A stretch of 64,000 nucleotides of DNA from Spongilla lacustris (Eukaryota; Porifera; Demospongiae; Spongillida; Spongillidae), in NCBI GenBank assembly GCA_949361645.1, contig OX442416.1, positions 2,343,430 to 2,407,429 on the forward strand, read 5' to 3'. Below are positions 33,858-46,600 of the stretch, piece after piece; position 1 is the first letter of the stretch, and every line of letters starts with the position of its first letter. The notes beneath the pieces are model-generated. The model saw nothing but the letters and a program-made list of their open reading frames with translations, did not search any database and had not been told where the DNA came from. The position numbers and the translations under genes are program-made.

Positions 33858-36853
33858 TGTACCTCAGTTCACTGGAATGGTGTTCATGTTCTATGGAGTC
33901 ACACACTGCTACCCTGAGGGTCTCATGTACGATGATGTCATTATAGTGCTGGACATCTCCAGGTCTTCTTTCCTATGTGGGTGCATGTGTGTGCGTGCAT
34001 GAGTGTATGTAGGAGTATGTGAGATACGTGTGTGTACATGTGTGCATGCATGTGTGCATAAGGGTGTGCGTGCATTAGCACAAGGTGACTTCAGCCACCA
34101 AACATACATTCTCATAGCCAGGTTCATTGTGGTATGGCTTGTCATTCATCAGGGACTGGATGGATATGGCTACCGAGCTAAGGGAGAGGGAGGGGGTCCA
34201 ACCTGGGCCCCGAAATGTTCTGTGTAGAAAGTGGAGGGGCAGGGAAGAGGAGGGGGAGGAGAAGGGGCAAAGAGAAAGGTTGCACAAGGGGAGGAGGGTA
34301 GTATTAACTGATGGTATGAAAAATTGTCATTCACCACACATACAGCTAGAGTGAGTGAAGGCTTACCAGCTCTCTTCCTCAAACCTTCTATCTCCCAACC
34401 CTGTTGCTTACGAAGGCTTCATTGGTTTGTCCACAATGATAATCAAATGCCCCTTGCTAATAATTGGAACTAAACCACAACACAGTCATTAGCTTATCAT
34501 TCAATTTTTCAACGTACAAATAATCAATGGGAAAATTCTAAACATCTTCACTGAAAGTAATTGCCCCCATACAAGAAGACACACTGCCACCAAGGCCTGC
34601 AGGGGACTCACCCAAGAATGCTTAGGCAAATCCTTCCGCTGGGGAACATGTTAGGGTTAAACCTCACGGTGCCTCCCCCGGTGGTCAGGAGACGCACCCT
34701 CGGGGGCAAATGGGGGTATGTGGGCGGGAAGCAGAGGACAAAGTGGAAGAAGCCTCCCTCGTAGGGCGTGTCAAACGGCCCTGTCAGAAGAGTGTGGACC
34801 TGGGTGGGTGGGGGGGTGGGGGTGGGGGGCATGGCAGAAAGTAACGTAATTGAAATTTATGACATGTCTGTTTACCACCATATCACATGACCATCACATG
34901 GTCGTCACATGATCATGAGCATGCCAACAGATCATTACATGTCTACGCAGTCGCTCATAGCCACCAATCAGCTACTGCACTATACCACCCGGCCACCCCT
35001 CCTCCTCTTAACGGGTGTAATCCTTAGTGCGTGACCAGTTCCCTTGTGCAGTAAACTAAAACGGCAAATTTAAATTCACTAGTGAAGCGAATATAATTTG
35101 ATTCCCTAATGAGGGACATATCCCTTCCCCCCTCTACATTACCTAATCACTCCTACCGGCCATCATTGCCTTAGCACTGATTTTAAAAGTCTACATTTGC
35201 AACAATGCGATCGGTCCCCAGTAAATTGGCCTTCATTTTAATCACTATTATAATATTTCTGTCCTTTTTTTTTTTCCCCCTTTGGCCGGGAATTGGTCCT
35301 CTGACAACAGAAAGCATTCAACGCACATGTGCAGCAAAACTGCCCAATGAGGCCACATGCCATGATGCAACCACTTATTGAAGCCTGACCATATACAAGG
35401 AAAACATATCCTATATCTTGCAATTTTGGTCCCAAATGGTGACATTAGTAGACAGCTTTTACTGCACATGGTTTGTAGTGGTGTATGCATTCCAAAGGTC
35501 TTCACAGTCACAGTGTAAGAGATTATTATATGCTGGCAGATTTTCAGCTCAGGAACCATACACAGATGTGCAGGTTCCATTCCAAACCTTAGCCTGTAGG
35601 TCCCCATTCCCAAACCCCAGCCCATTTCTAGTTTATTAACCATAACATCACGTGAAACAGTACATCACGTGATTGACACGTTCCGTTACGCATTGATAAT
35701 CGGAGGCGTTATGTAGATCTAAGGCTGAGACAGTACATGCGTTACCCGTTGCGCCTCGTGCCCAACTTAAAAGTGAAAAAAAGGTTGTTTTTTTTCGTGA
35801 CCTTCAGCATTTCGGTTGTTTACCAGCGCTTCTAACTAAGGTAAGCTTATAGGTTATCTAAAAACACAGCCTGAAGGCACCTATAGCGATCCACAGTACA
35901 CCTGTTTTCACCGTATTTTGGTACATGCCGAAGACCAAGTAGATACTTCAGGGCAACGCCACCCCAATCCTTCCGGACCTGATCCTCTCTCTGAAAGATT
36001 CATATCCCTTCCACATCGAGGGCAATTCGTGCTGTCAGGTGTCTTTGGGCCAAGTGGATTGCAGAATGACCATCGCTAACAACCACACAAGGATCTCCGT
36101 AAGATAGATTTCCAACCAGCCAAGGAGATAACATGATTTGCTTGCGCCATGAAATCCAACTTTTAGAACTAGTGAATGGCGAAAGCACTACACGCTTATC
36201 TGCCTTGTTCCTGTTTGCAGAAGTGCTACTAGTGTTGATTAGATTTGATTGCATAGCATCCCCCTAACGTTAAAAGGGGGAGGGGAGGGCTAATCTACAT
36301 GTACACAAGAACCCGAAGGTTGCACGATGGGCAGCTGAAACATTTGCTAACAACTGCGCGCGTTTTGGTAGTTCAAGGCGACTAAAGCCACTCAAAGCGC
36401 CTAGCCGGTGGTTTTGACGAGAATAGGATAAGTGTAGTAGTTCAACGTAACGCTGCTAACTTTAGACCGGGCCCCGGGCTGTTCATTACTTTTAACGACC
36501 TCGTGAAATTCATGCGAAACGAGGATATGCATATGGATGACACCATGTAACAATCCTTCTTCACACATTCGTAAGAGTACTTGTATAGTAGTACCTTTGT
36601 TATATTGTCTCCGTCGGGAACAACGCATATTCCGGGTGGTGGATCGGTGAAGATGGAATGGAGATCTCTATATGTACAGACAATTAGCAGCTAGCCACAC
36701 ACTAGTTTTAAAGAAAGTTTTTTTTTTTTAAAAAGGGCTCTCGAATCGATCGAACCTCTTGATTCTGGCCAACGCTTCTGGTGTGTATTTTTCATCCTTC
36801 CAATCCGGAGAATTCAACGGGTCCCATAGCAGGGATGGCTGTGCAGTGGCCAT
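32939..36853 (-). CDS. UBE2Z: UBE2Z-like ubiquitin-conjugating enzyme, copy B
   Basis: Same family and domain layout as copy A. Exons 36853-36756, 36667-36595, 34799-34612, 34219-34108, 33972-33863, 33235-33142 and 33055-32939 join in phase to 263 codons. Catalytic Cys115 lies in [10 protein letters not shown]. Differences from A include [17 protein letters not shown], a Ser in [14 protein letters not shown], and SDIKKDAF at the exon 5/6 join. The full C-terminus is present, [16 protein letters not shown]. The copy is intact by reading. Intron 2 holds a B-only insertion of about 310 bp (35935-36250). About 617 bp separate its stop codon from the convergent NHEJ1 exon copy, mirroring the A-NHEJ1 arrangement. 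Confidence 0.86.
35935..36255 (-). other. Copy-B-specific insertion with unrecognised coding piece
   Basis: Absent from intron 2 of copies A and C. The minus strand has an open frame with a non-repetitive, protein-like composition ([19 protein letters not shown], then [18 protein letters not shown]), ending at a stop near 36000. I do not recognise the family. It could be a captured exon or a transposon fragment. Confidence 0.4.
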
Positions 36854-37936
36854 GAAAAATGAAGTCACGTGCGTACAATTACGCGATCTGAAACGGACTT
36901 ATACTACATAATTATGTTGAGTAGCCAATTAGTTTAGCAAGTTGGAATATATGACACCACAGATTAGCTAATACTAATAGAATTCATTGCAAAAGTTAGA
37001 CAAAGGCGGATGAGACAAACGGATAATCTACATCTGTAAGTAAACAGTTCGGTGGGTTGTTTTTGTGTACAGTACTGTAGCGGTTCACTACATGTAATAA
37101 GACCACGTCCACCCCGGGACAATCGGATCTTGTGGTAAAACTCGCCAATACGACCGTTTCGGTCTTACTGGCGAGTTTCCCGCCTTTCGATTATAATACC
37201 AGTAGCAGATGAACAAACGAATCGTAACAAATTAAAATAACAGCTGGAAGGATGAACAAGTATGCCAAGGATTGTAAAGCAAGCTTAGAGCTGGCTCGTG
37301 TGTGTCATAGACATTGCTAACTCCATTAGTATGGGATCGTCGATTTTCCCCACAATCGAATGCATGGTGGTTGTTAGAGCTACCAACTGTATTAGGAATC
37401 CACTTCATTGATCGCTTTTTCAGAGAAAGAAATGTACACAAAAAACGCCCCTCCATTCCAATATTTATGCACTAGTGGCCTTATTAGACGGTGGTCGGAT
37501 TGGCGAAGTGGTCGTATGATCGGGCGGTTAAGTGGTCTTGGTCTGATTACTGAGTAGTGAGCCGCTACTGTCTTAAAAATGGCGCCGTAATAAGGCAAAT
37601 GTTTTTTTTTTTTTTTTTTTTTTTTTTGAAAACCAAACGAAAAGCTTCTACGTTGGAAAGGATATTATTTTATGTTTCAAGGTACCATAACACGTAGCAT
37701 CGAAATGTTTTTGGATGTGGTACTATTCGTACTAAATCATTGTCAAATTGGAAACAAAAATATGAAGTATCCCCAATACATGTACACTTGAAAATTTGAA
37801 AGTGGAAGCTTCTACCTTAAACAGAATTGTAGCCAGCTTTAACTCAAGCTATAATAAGAGCTTAGGGTCAATACGCGAGCAGGCACCCCAGCCATGCAGG
37901 TGCAGTGTGCAGCTGTGTGCTGCCACTCCTGCCTTT
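36854..37936. other. Upstream region of UBE2Z-B
   Basis: A hairpin with arms AAACTCGCCA and TGGCGAGTTT lies at about 37138-37178. A poly-T run lies at about 37602-37627. The upstream block common to the UBE2Z copies lies at about 37560-37780. No gene seen. Confidence 0.5.
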
Positions 37937-38339
37937 TTAGTTGCCCCAGTGAGCCGTGTGTGGTTGGATTTTTACCCAACCACAGTGAGCCTTGTGTGCT
38001 TGGATCGACAAGAGATTTCGATCTGACGCACTCGCGTATTGTTCAGATCCCGAAATTTCAAACGTTCGATCAAACCCACTTGTAAAGAAGTTGTAGGTGT
38101 TCGGTTGCCTCCATTGCAGCATTTTGTGACACGTATATACACAAGGGCGATCAATAAAAAAACACAAGATGTGAGTAAACTCAACTGGAGGCCAGAGTGA
38201 CATATCTCTCACGAAGGTCTTTGAATTTATTGCCGCATGTGTCGTTCTCCACTGACAGGCTCAGCTGAAACAGCTTATCCAAGTACCTTTGTCGTCCAGC
38301 AGCATCCAAAGAATCAAAGTAGCGCTCTTTCGTAGACAT
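37937..38339 (-). pseudogene. YqaJ/SWIM-type transposon-associated protein, N-terminal fragment
   Basis: It starts MSTKERYFDSLDAAGRQRYL at 38339 and runs to a stop at 38181. The adjacent minus frame then carries LWPPVEFTHILCFFIDRP and YNFFTSGF. The pattern of an RYL start, WP-V-DI-YLI-P-YT and AY-FF-SG is one I recall from uncharacterised invertebrate proteins with SWIM or YqaJ nuclease domains that travel with DNA transposons. A frameshift near 38200 separates the halves, and nothing of the nuclease domain is present. The assignment is tentative. Confidence 0.45.
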
Positions 38340-38711
38340 AGCTTCATTCTAAGTGTTATGTCCATTGCCGCTCTAGCGAATCTTTCCAACCAGTGGGTGT
38401 GGTTTTACGTGGCGTGAGGTGATTAAATTCCTTCACACCTTTCTGTGGAAACTATCTTATCGTTTGGGCAGTTCAAGGCGATTAAAGCCTTATCTGGTGG
38501 TTGTTATAGATGACCATCGAAACGGTATCATTTGAAATGAAAGTTGAAACCAAGGTAGGACGTAGTTGAACGTAACGCTGCTAACTTTAGACCAGGCTGT
38601 TCATTACTTTTAACGACCTCGTGAAATTCATGCGAATCGAGGATATGCATATATGGATGACACCATGAAACAATCCTTGATACATGCGTACGAGTACATG
38701 TATAGTAATAC

Positions 38712-38985
38712 CTTTGTTATATTGTCTCCGTCGGGAACAACGCATATCCCAGGTGGTGGGTCAGTGAAGATGGAACGGAGATCTCTATATGTACAGACAA
38801 TTAAAAGCCACACGGCCCCCACACACAAACGTGACTTGTTTTTTAATATTAAGGTTATTTTAAAAAGGGCTCTCTAATCAATCGAACCTATTGATTCTGG
38901 CCATCGCTTCTGGTGTGTATTTTTCATCCTTCCAATCCGGAGAATTCAACGGGTCCCATAGCAGGGATGGCTGTGCAGTGGCCAT
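38712..38985 (-). pseudogene. Orphan UBE2Z exons 1 and 2
   Basis: Exon 1 (38985-38888) reads [12 protein letters not shown] and ends AMARIN plus AG. Exon 2 (38784-38712) reads [19 protein letters not shown]. Both have the same lengths (98 and 73 bp), splice sites and phase as in the complete copies, and the upstream block (39230-39420) is also present. Exons 3-7 do not follow before copy B begins. In transcription order this pair lies upstream of copy B, so it could act as an alternative promoter and first exons for B, since exon 2 ends in phase 0 and B exon 3 starts in phase 0. Otherwise it is a duplication relic. Confidence 0.88.
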
Positions 38986-40651
38986 GAAAAATTGAAGTCA
39001 CGTGCGTACAATTATGCAATAATGTACGTAGCCCAGCGTAGCACGTAGAATTTCAAAGATACCACAGATAGTTAACAATTAGCATGTGGCCAAATACTAA
39101 TTGAATTCATTACAAAAGGTACATAAAGGATACATGTACAATGTAGGCTGATTTGCATCTTTCTACATCTGTCAATTAACGCTAAGTAAACAGTTCAGTA
39201 TAGGTTATTTTTGTGTACACGCGGTAACAGGTGTCTAAAAATGGCGCAGGAATGAGGCAAAAACATTTGTTTTGAAAACCAAACGAACGGCTTCTACGCT
39301 GAAAAGGAGATTTTTTGTATTTCAAGGTACCATCACACGTCGCATCGAAATATGATTTTTGTTTACTATTCGACGTACTAAATTATTGTCAAATTGGAAA
39401 CAAAAATAAAAAGTACTCCCAACACACATAACACCACTAAACTACAGCTATAACACTAATGTTACTATATTATAAGTCCTAAAAAACGTCATTAAACGCA
39501 GATGATCGATGGCAGGTAAGATCTCATTACAATAGCTTCAGCATTGGCCCGTACCAAAATCGGTGGCCAGAGCTCTTGACTTTCACTTGAAAATTTTAAC
39601 ATGCAGTGTCTTGAGCGGCATAAGGGGCTTATTTTTACAGCTTGATAGCTGACATGTTTTACCACATAGCAATATCGAATTTGATGTTACCATTAAGAAG
39701 CCATAAACTGATACTTCCTAGATGCTGTCGCGGACTTAATGTTTGTTGTTATTTCTCCTCTCCTCTCTCATGGCCTTTCTGCAAGTGACGAACACTGAAG
39801 ATCGTCAGTAATATAGTAGAAGCACAAACACTGTCACGCGCGTAAAGGCAAAGTAAGCTAACTGTCGCTGCATGGCCTGTCTTTTTAAGCGTAAGGGCAG
39901 TTGGGCCAACTCAGACTCAAAATTATTTACCGGCCAGAGATAAAATAAATGCAAAACATATACACTGATGTAAATGCGTAGAGCCGGACTTTTAAAAGAG
40001 TGCTTAAACACAGAGAAGCAAGTAAGGTCCAGGTTGCAAATTCAAAAAAAAGGGCAACCCATCACTAAATGCGCATCGATACGAGGAATTAAATGAACCA
40101 ACTTTTGCCGACAATAGCTCAATCCTCAAAGAAGTAACAGTGATTTTCAAAATCAGTTACATTTGATCCACAACCCCCCAAGCAGTGACGTCACAGGAGG
40201 CAGAAATGAATCTAATTACGTTCATAGCGTGAACTTTACTACATGTATATGCATCACATTCCTAATCTTATACACGTCACGATAGTACTAGACGGGGTCA
40301 ATTGAATAAGCTTGATAAACTGTACATGAAAAGATGTTTGCACATTCCCCTTGTTCAATGCGCTGTTTCCATCACATTTGCAGTCAGTTTAAAACATGGT
40401 TTGTTACATCAATTGATCTGAGAAGCATAGTTAAAGCATACAGCAAGTACACACCCACCCACACCAACACATGCACACACACACCAACACACGCACACAC
40501 ACACACCAACACATGCACCCACACCCACACCAACACACACACATGCACACACACACACACACAACACACACGCAGCATATGTGGGAAAAAGACCACACTG
40601 ATTGACTGGCTGGCATATATCATCACTGGGGTTGGAATGGAGAGGCTACAT
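38986..40651. other. Spacer between the orphan exons and UBE2Z-C
   Basis: 39610-40200 is a block also found at about 47060-47140 plus 48615-48895, and partly inverted at 53300-53610. It includes GCATAAGGGGCT and GCCTTTCTGCAAG. A CA-rich tract lies at 40450-40570. No gene recognised. Confidence 0.55.
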
Positions 40652-43600
40652 TCACTGATGAACTGGAGTAGAGGCAATGTTATTGGAGACCAGCCTTGTG
40701 TGGATCTGCTTCAGACGTCCAAGGATTGATGTGAAGTTGAAGGTCCCCTTGTTGCTCTCATAGGGGTCCTGCATCATGGGCCATGTGGTGAATAAATCAG
40801 CTAATGCACATACACACAATTAGAGAATTAGGGCAGGCAAACAGGTTTGGCCTTACCAGCATGACTTGTCCGTCCAGTTTGGCAGCAAGCCTGGAGGCTG
40901 TGCTAAGATAGTGGTCATAGAAGCCAAGAAAGGCTTCCTTCTTGATATCACTGATGAGGACACACACACATGCACACACACACACACACACACACTGATA
41001 AGGGCACACTTATGCTCATATAACATAGCAACAATCAATAATATACATATAAACTCTTGTACATACATGCCCATGCACACACAGACTGCATACAGTGGTA
41101 CCCTCCTGATGAGTGATACCCTCCTGATATGACTGCATACAGTGATACCCTCCTGATATGACTGCATACAGTGAGATACCCTCCTGATATGACTACATAC
41201 TGTGATACCCTTCTGATGTGACGGCATGACAGCCTCCTGATATGACTGCATGGTAGTTTACAGGCCTATGCCCAAGTCACACATACACATATACTATACA
41301 CAAATACATGTACTATACTGACACATATACATGTACTATACACATATACGTGTACTATACACATATACGTGTACTATACACATATACGTGTACTATACAC
41401 ATATACGTGTACTATACACATATACGTGTACTATACACATATACATGTACTATACACATATACATGTACTATACACATATACATGTCCTATACACATATG
41501 TATGTACTACATACATATACATGTACTATACATATATACATGACTATACATATATACATGTACTATACACATACATGTACTATACACATATACTATACAC
41601 ATATGCATGTACTATACACATATACATGTAATATACACATATATGTGTACTATACACATAGAACACGCACACACACATACCTCAGTTCACTGGGATGGTG
41701 TTCATGTTCTATGGAGTCACACACTGCTACCCTGAGGGTCTCATGTACGATGATGTCATTATAGTGCTGGACATCTCCAGGTCTTCTTTCCTATGTGGGT
41801 GATATGTGTGGAAGTGTGCATGTGTGTGGGAGTGTGAGATGTGTGTGTACATGTGTGCATGCATGTGTGCATAAGGCTATGTGAGTGCATGTACATTTAG
41901 CACAAGGTAACTTCAGCCACCAAACATACATACATTCTCATAGCCAGGTTCATTGTGGTACGGCTTGTCATTCATCAGGGACTGGATGGATATGGCTACT
42001 GAGCAGAGGGAGAGGGAGGGGGTCCAACCTGGGCCCCGAAATGTTCTGTGTAGAAAGTAGAGGAGGAGGGGGAGGAGGAAGAAGGAAGGGGAGGAGGAGA
42101 AGGGGAGGGAGGAGAAGGTGCAGAGAGAAAGGTTGCACAAGGGGAGGAGGGTAGTATTAACAGATGGTATGAAAAATTGTCATTCACCACACATACTGCT
42201 AGAGAGTAGAGAGTGTGAAGGCTTACCAGTTCTCTTCCTCAATCCTTCTCTCCCCCAACCCTGTTGCTTCATTAGTTTGTCCACTATGATAATCAAATGC
42301 CCCTTGTTAAGACTATAATTGGAACCAAACCACAACACAGTCATTAGCTTATCATTCAATTTTTCAACGTACAAATAATCAGTTAGAAAAGAAAATTCTA
42401 AACATCTTCACTGAAAGTAATTGCCCTCATACAATAAGTAGCTCCATACAAGGCTTATAAAGACCCACTGCCCACCAAGGCCTACAGGGGACTCACCCAA
42501 GAATGCTTAGGCAAATCCTTCCGCTGGGGAACATGTTAGGGTTAAACCTCACGGTGCCTCCCCCCGTGGTCAGGAGACGCACCCTGGGGGGCTGATGGGG
42601 GTATGTGGGCGGGAAGCAGAGGACAAAGTGGAAGAAGCCTCCCTCGTAGGGCGTGTCAAACGGCCCCGTCAGAAGAATGTGGACCTGGGTGGGTGGGTGG
42701 GGGGGGGGGGGGGGGGGGGTATGGCAGAAAGTAACATACATGTAATTGACATGTCGGTTGACCTCCATACAGACACTCACATGACCATCACATGACCGTC
42801 ACATGATCATGAGCATGCCCAACAGATCATTACATGTCTATGTAGTCGCTCATGACCACCAATCAGCTACTGCACTATACCACCCGGCCAGCCAGGTGGA
42901 GTTAATGGGTATAGTTCTTGATACGTGTACGTGAACAGCTCCCTTGTGCAGTAAACTAAGACGGCAAATTTAAATTCACTAGTGAAGCGAACATAATTTG
43001 ATTCCCTAATGAGGAACATATCACCTCCTCCTCTACATTAATTACCTAACATTACCATAGAACTGACATTTTAAAAGTCTAAATTGGCCTTCATTTTAAT
43101 CACTAATATTTTTTTTCCTTTGTTTTTTTAGAACAAGCATTTTTTTCCCACTTTGGCTCACTCCCAACAGAAAGTATTGGATGCACACGTACAGCAGAAC
43201 AGCCCAATGAGGCCACATGCCATGATGCAGCCACATGCCATGATGCAGCCACATGCCATGATGCAGCCACATGCCATGATGCAGCCACATGCCATGATGC
43301 AGCCGCATGCCATGATGCAGCCACATGCCATGATGCAGCCACATGCCATGATGCAGCCACATGCCATGATGCAGCTACATGCCATGATGCAGCCGCATGC
43401 CATGATGCAGCCACATGCCATGATGCAGCCACATGCCATGATGCAGCCACATGCCATGATGCAGCTACATGCCATGATGCAGCCGCATGCCATGATGCAG
43501 CCACTTATTGAAGTCTAAACCAAATACAATATCCTGTATGACCAGTGACATTAGACAGCATTTACTGCACGTGGTTTGTGGTGGTGTATGCATTCCAGCG

Positions 43601-46600
43601 GTCTTCACAGTGTCAGAGATTATTATATGCTGGCAGCTCAGGAACCATACACAGATGTGCAGAGAGGTGTAAGGGGAGGAGGTCGTCGTCGTCGGAGGAG
43701 GAGGAGGAGGGGGAGGAGGGGGAGGAGGAGGAGGAGGAGGAGGGGGAGGAGTAGGAGGAGGAGGGGGAGGAGGAGGAGGAGGGGGAGGAGGAGGAGGAGG
43801 AGGAGGAGGGGGAGGAGGAGGAGGAGGGGGAGGAGGAGGAGGAGGAGGAGGAGGGGGAGAAGGTGAGTAATGGTGGATCATTGCCAATAGAGGGTTCTCA
43901 CAGTGATGTCACAAAACGATGAATTTTAACAGCCGCCATCTTGACAGAGTAGTATACCTTCGTGGTGTGGGGTCATTGGCTGTTCTAATAATAACGGTGC
44001 GGAAAGCAGGTTAGGTTTTATAAGCTACCTGCAATATTGGATCATTTAAACAGTAGAACGTGATTTAGTAAGCGTATGGTATGTAAAACTAATTAAGAGG
44101 CTAACCTTTGATGAAATTAGCACCGCATACAAGCACCGGTGTAGACTTTGTTTTTGTGCAACTGCATAGGTGGTAAGAGTACTAAGGTCTTAGCGGTTAA
44201 TGATTCGAGCTCTTCATTCAGTGGATATAATTTGCAGGCGGGCCTGCAAAGCTCTATACAATGAATTAAATCCTGACTAGGTGCCAAATCATCAAGATGG
44301 GTCATTCTGAAGTTACAGTCCGAGACATGGATCGATATGATAGGCTTCAAGCTCATGTCAATACATGTATGCATGATGACAGCAATGAAACTGACGAATC
44401 CAGATAGATGGGAAGTTGTTGTATTCAGGTACTGGTGTTATATATCTGGTGCTGATTATAAAAGTATACTTCATTGCAGCTGACATTGGAAGGGATGCTT
44501 TTGTCAAACTCAATGCTCAATGGATAATACATTGCTTCATGTCAGTCAGATATCTCAGCAAAGCATGCATCTAACAGGCATGCATGCATGCATGGAAGAA
44601 GAATCGAAAAAGCACGAAATTACTATCAATTAAGCTAGGAGTTTAAGATGGCTTTGGAAAAAAAGAATTGTTACTCTGAGCAGTTCTTTGATGGAGATGA
44701 TGACAAGAATGATCTACTATACTGCTGGGATTGCCAAACCATATCACACTGTTAGGACTTCATAAAATGCTTGGACATGCAGAACATACCTAGACATTGT
44801 TTATCCTCATTTCAGCAACTGATTGATTTTGTGCATGGGGCTGAATGTTCCAATGCAAACCTATATTGCTGCCCTGCTCTTTTGGGTTGAATTTCATGCA
44901 TGCATGCTTGTCAAATTTGACATGCATGCATGGACTTCAACCCAAAAGAGCAGCTAGGGCAGCAACATAGGCACAAGCTAGTTGGGCGTGGCCCGCCCTT
45001 CGCGTATTGGCGTAAGTACGCCAATACGCGAAGGGCGGGCCACGCCCAACTAGGTACAAGCCTCTCCAGCCACAACGGGCTGTGACCATCGTGTCATTGA
45101 CAAGCAATTATCCAAGATTTCAAAGGCTTCTCTGCTTTGTGCTTTTGTGAGCGATAAACCTGTAGCATAACGTTAACAATACAATCTAATAATTATATTA
45201 ATTTTTGTCCTTTAGTAACTCGAGTTTTCATCTAGTCGTCAGAACAATATGCACCTTGCAGACTTTATTGTACATTGTAAGTTTGTAGGTTCTTGTATTC
45301 CGACGTATACGCACTGGAGAATAGTTGACGGTATCCGGATAGCACACAGCCGGAAGTAGTAGAGGCTCTACCGGTCGGTAGTAAGTATATCATCGTCAGC
45401 AGTATTATGTAATATAAAAGAATCGTTGACCCCAAAATCAGAGTACGAATCCACAAAATCTATACAGGATAACAAGAAAGCTTAGTTTGATACCTTTTCT
45501 TTAATTACGGGTCGAAATAGTGTGAATCGAAGTTACCGAACGCTGGCACTCCATAGATCGCCATATAAGCTACTCTGTCACAATGGCGGCTTTTGTGGTT
45601 ACCATGGTCACGTACCACTTCGGAGAACCCTCTATTCCATTGCATGCAGCCTGCTTTTAAAAAAATATTGAACTGTACAGTTCAAGCTGGTCAAGCTGTA
45701 GCTCTAGATGCTGATCTCATTCCCAAGCTTTAGCCTGTAGGTCCCCAGTCCCAAACCGCAGCCCATTCCTAGTTTATTAACCATAACATCACGTGAAACA
45801 GTACATCACGTACGTGTACGTGTATTGACATGTTTCCGCCTTGATAGTACCATAGATATATCTATGATAGTACTATACCACGGCGGAGGAGTGCTGAGAG
45901 CCGGGTTCAGTTAGTACATGGATCCGTCGCGTAACTGTACATCTAAAATTGTCACCACCGCCGTTGAACCTCGTTCCCAACTTAATTTGAAAGAAAGGTT
46001 TTTTTTCGTGACCTTCAGCCAAGTATTACTTAGCATTTCAGTTGTTTACCAGCGCTTCCGAGGTAAGCTTATAGGTTATTTAAAAACACAGCCTGAAGGC
46101 ACCTATAGCGATCCACAGTACACCTGTTTTCACCGTATTTTCGTCGCATGAAGTAGGTTGCGTGGGCAGCTGAAATGCTAACAACTGCGTGAGTTTTGGT
46201 AGTTCAAGGCGACGGACTATGCCACTCAAAGCGCCTAGCTGGTGGCTTTGGATACGCTCAGGCTGCTAACTTTAGACGTCCCGGGCTGTTATAATTATAA
46301 TGTTTTAATGACCTCGTGAAATTCATGCGAAACGAGGATATGCATACATGTATATGGATGACACCATGTAACAATCCTTGATACATGCGTACCAGTACAT
46401 GTATAGTAATACCTTTGTTATATTGTCTCCGTCGGGAACAACGCATATCCCAGGTGGTGGATCAGTGAAGATGGAATGGAGATCTCTATATGTGCAGAGT
46501 ACTACAGACAATTAACAGCTAGCCACACACAAGTTAAAAACGTTATTTAAAAAAGGGCTCTCGAATCGATCGAACCTCTTGATTCTGGCTATCGCTTCTG

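Larger units (their letters stand above)
43889..45633. mobile_element. 1745-bp DNA transposon with AT target duplication
   Basis: The ends are AGAGGGTTCTC and GAGAACCCTCT. The inverted repeat extends imperfectly for about 70 bp (GCCGCCATCTTGACAGAG near the left end, CTCTGTCACAATGGCGGC near the right end). It is flanked by AT on both sides. Copy A holds the empty site, GCCAATTCCATTGC at about 29974, which shows that the insertion duplicated just AT. No clear transposase was recognised, only short frames such as a 35-codon ORF at 44648. Two-base AT duplications are, as I recall, typical of ISL2EU/IS4EU elements, so a non-autonomous member is likely. Nested palindromes lie inside. Confidence 0.82.

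Noticed and set aside
43153..43518. HAMMQP repeat protein of 121 codons
   Set aside because: An 18-bp (multiple of three) intronic minisatellite that exists as a single unit in copies A and B.
43465..43887. 140-codon polyproline protein
   Set aside because: A GGAGGAGGGGGA tract read on the minus strand within UBE2Z-C intron 2.
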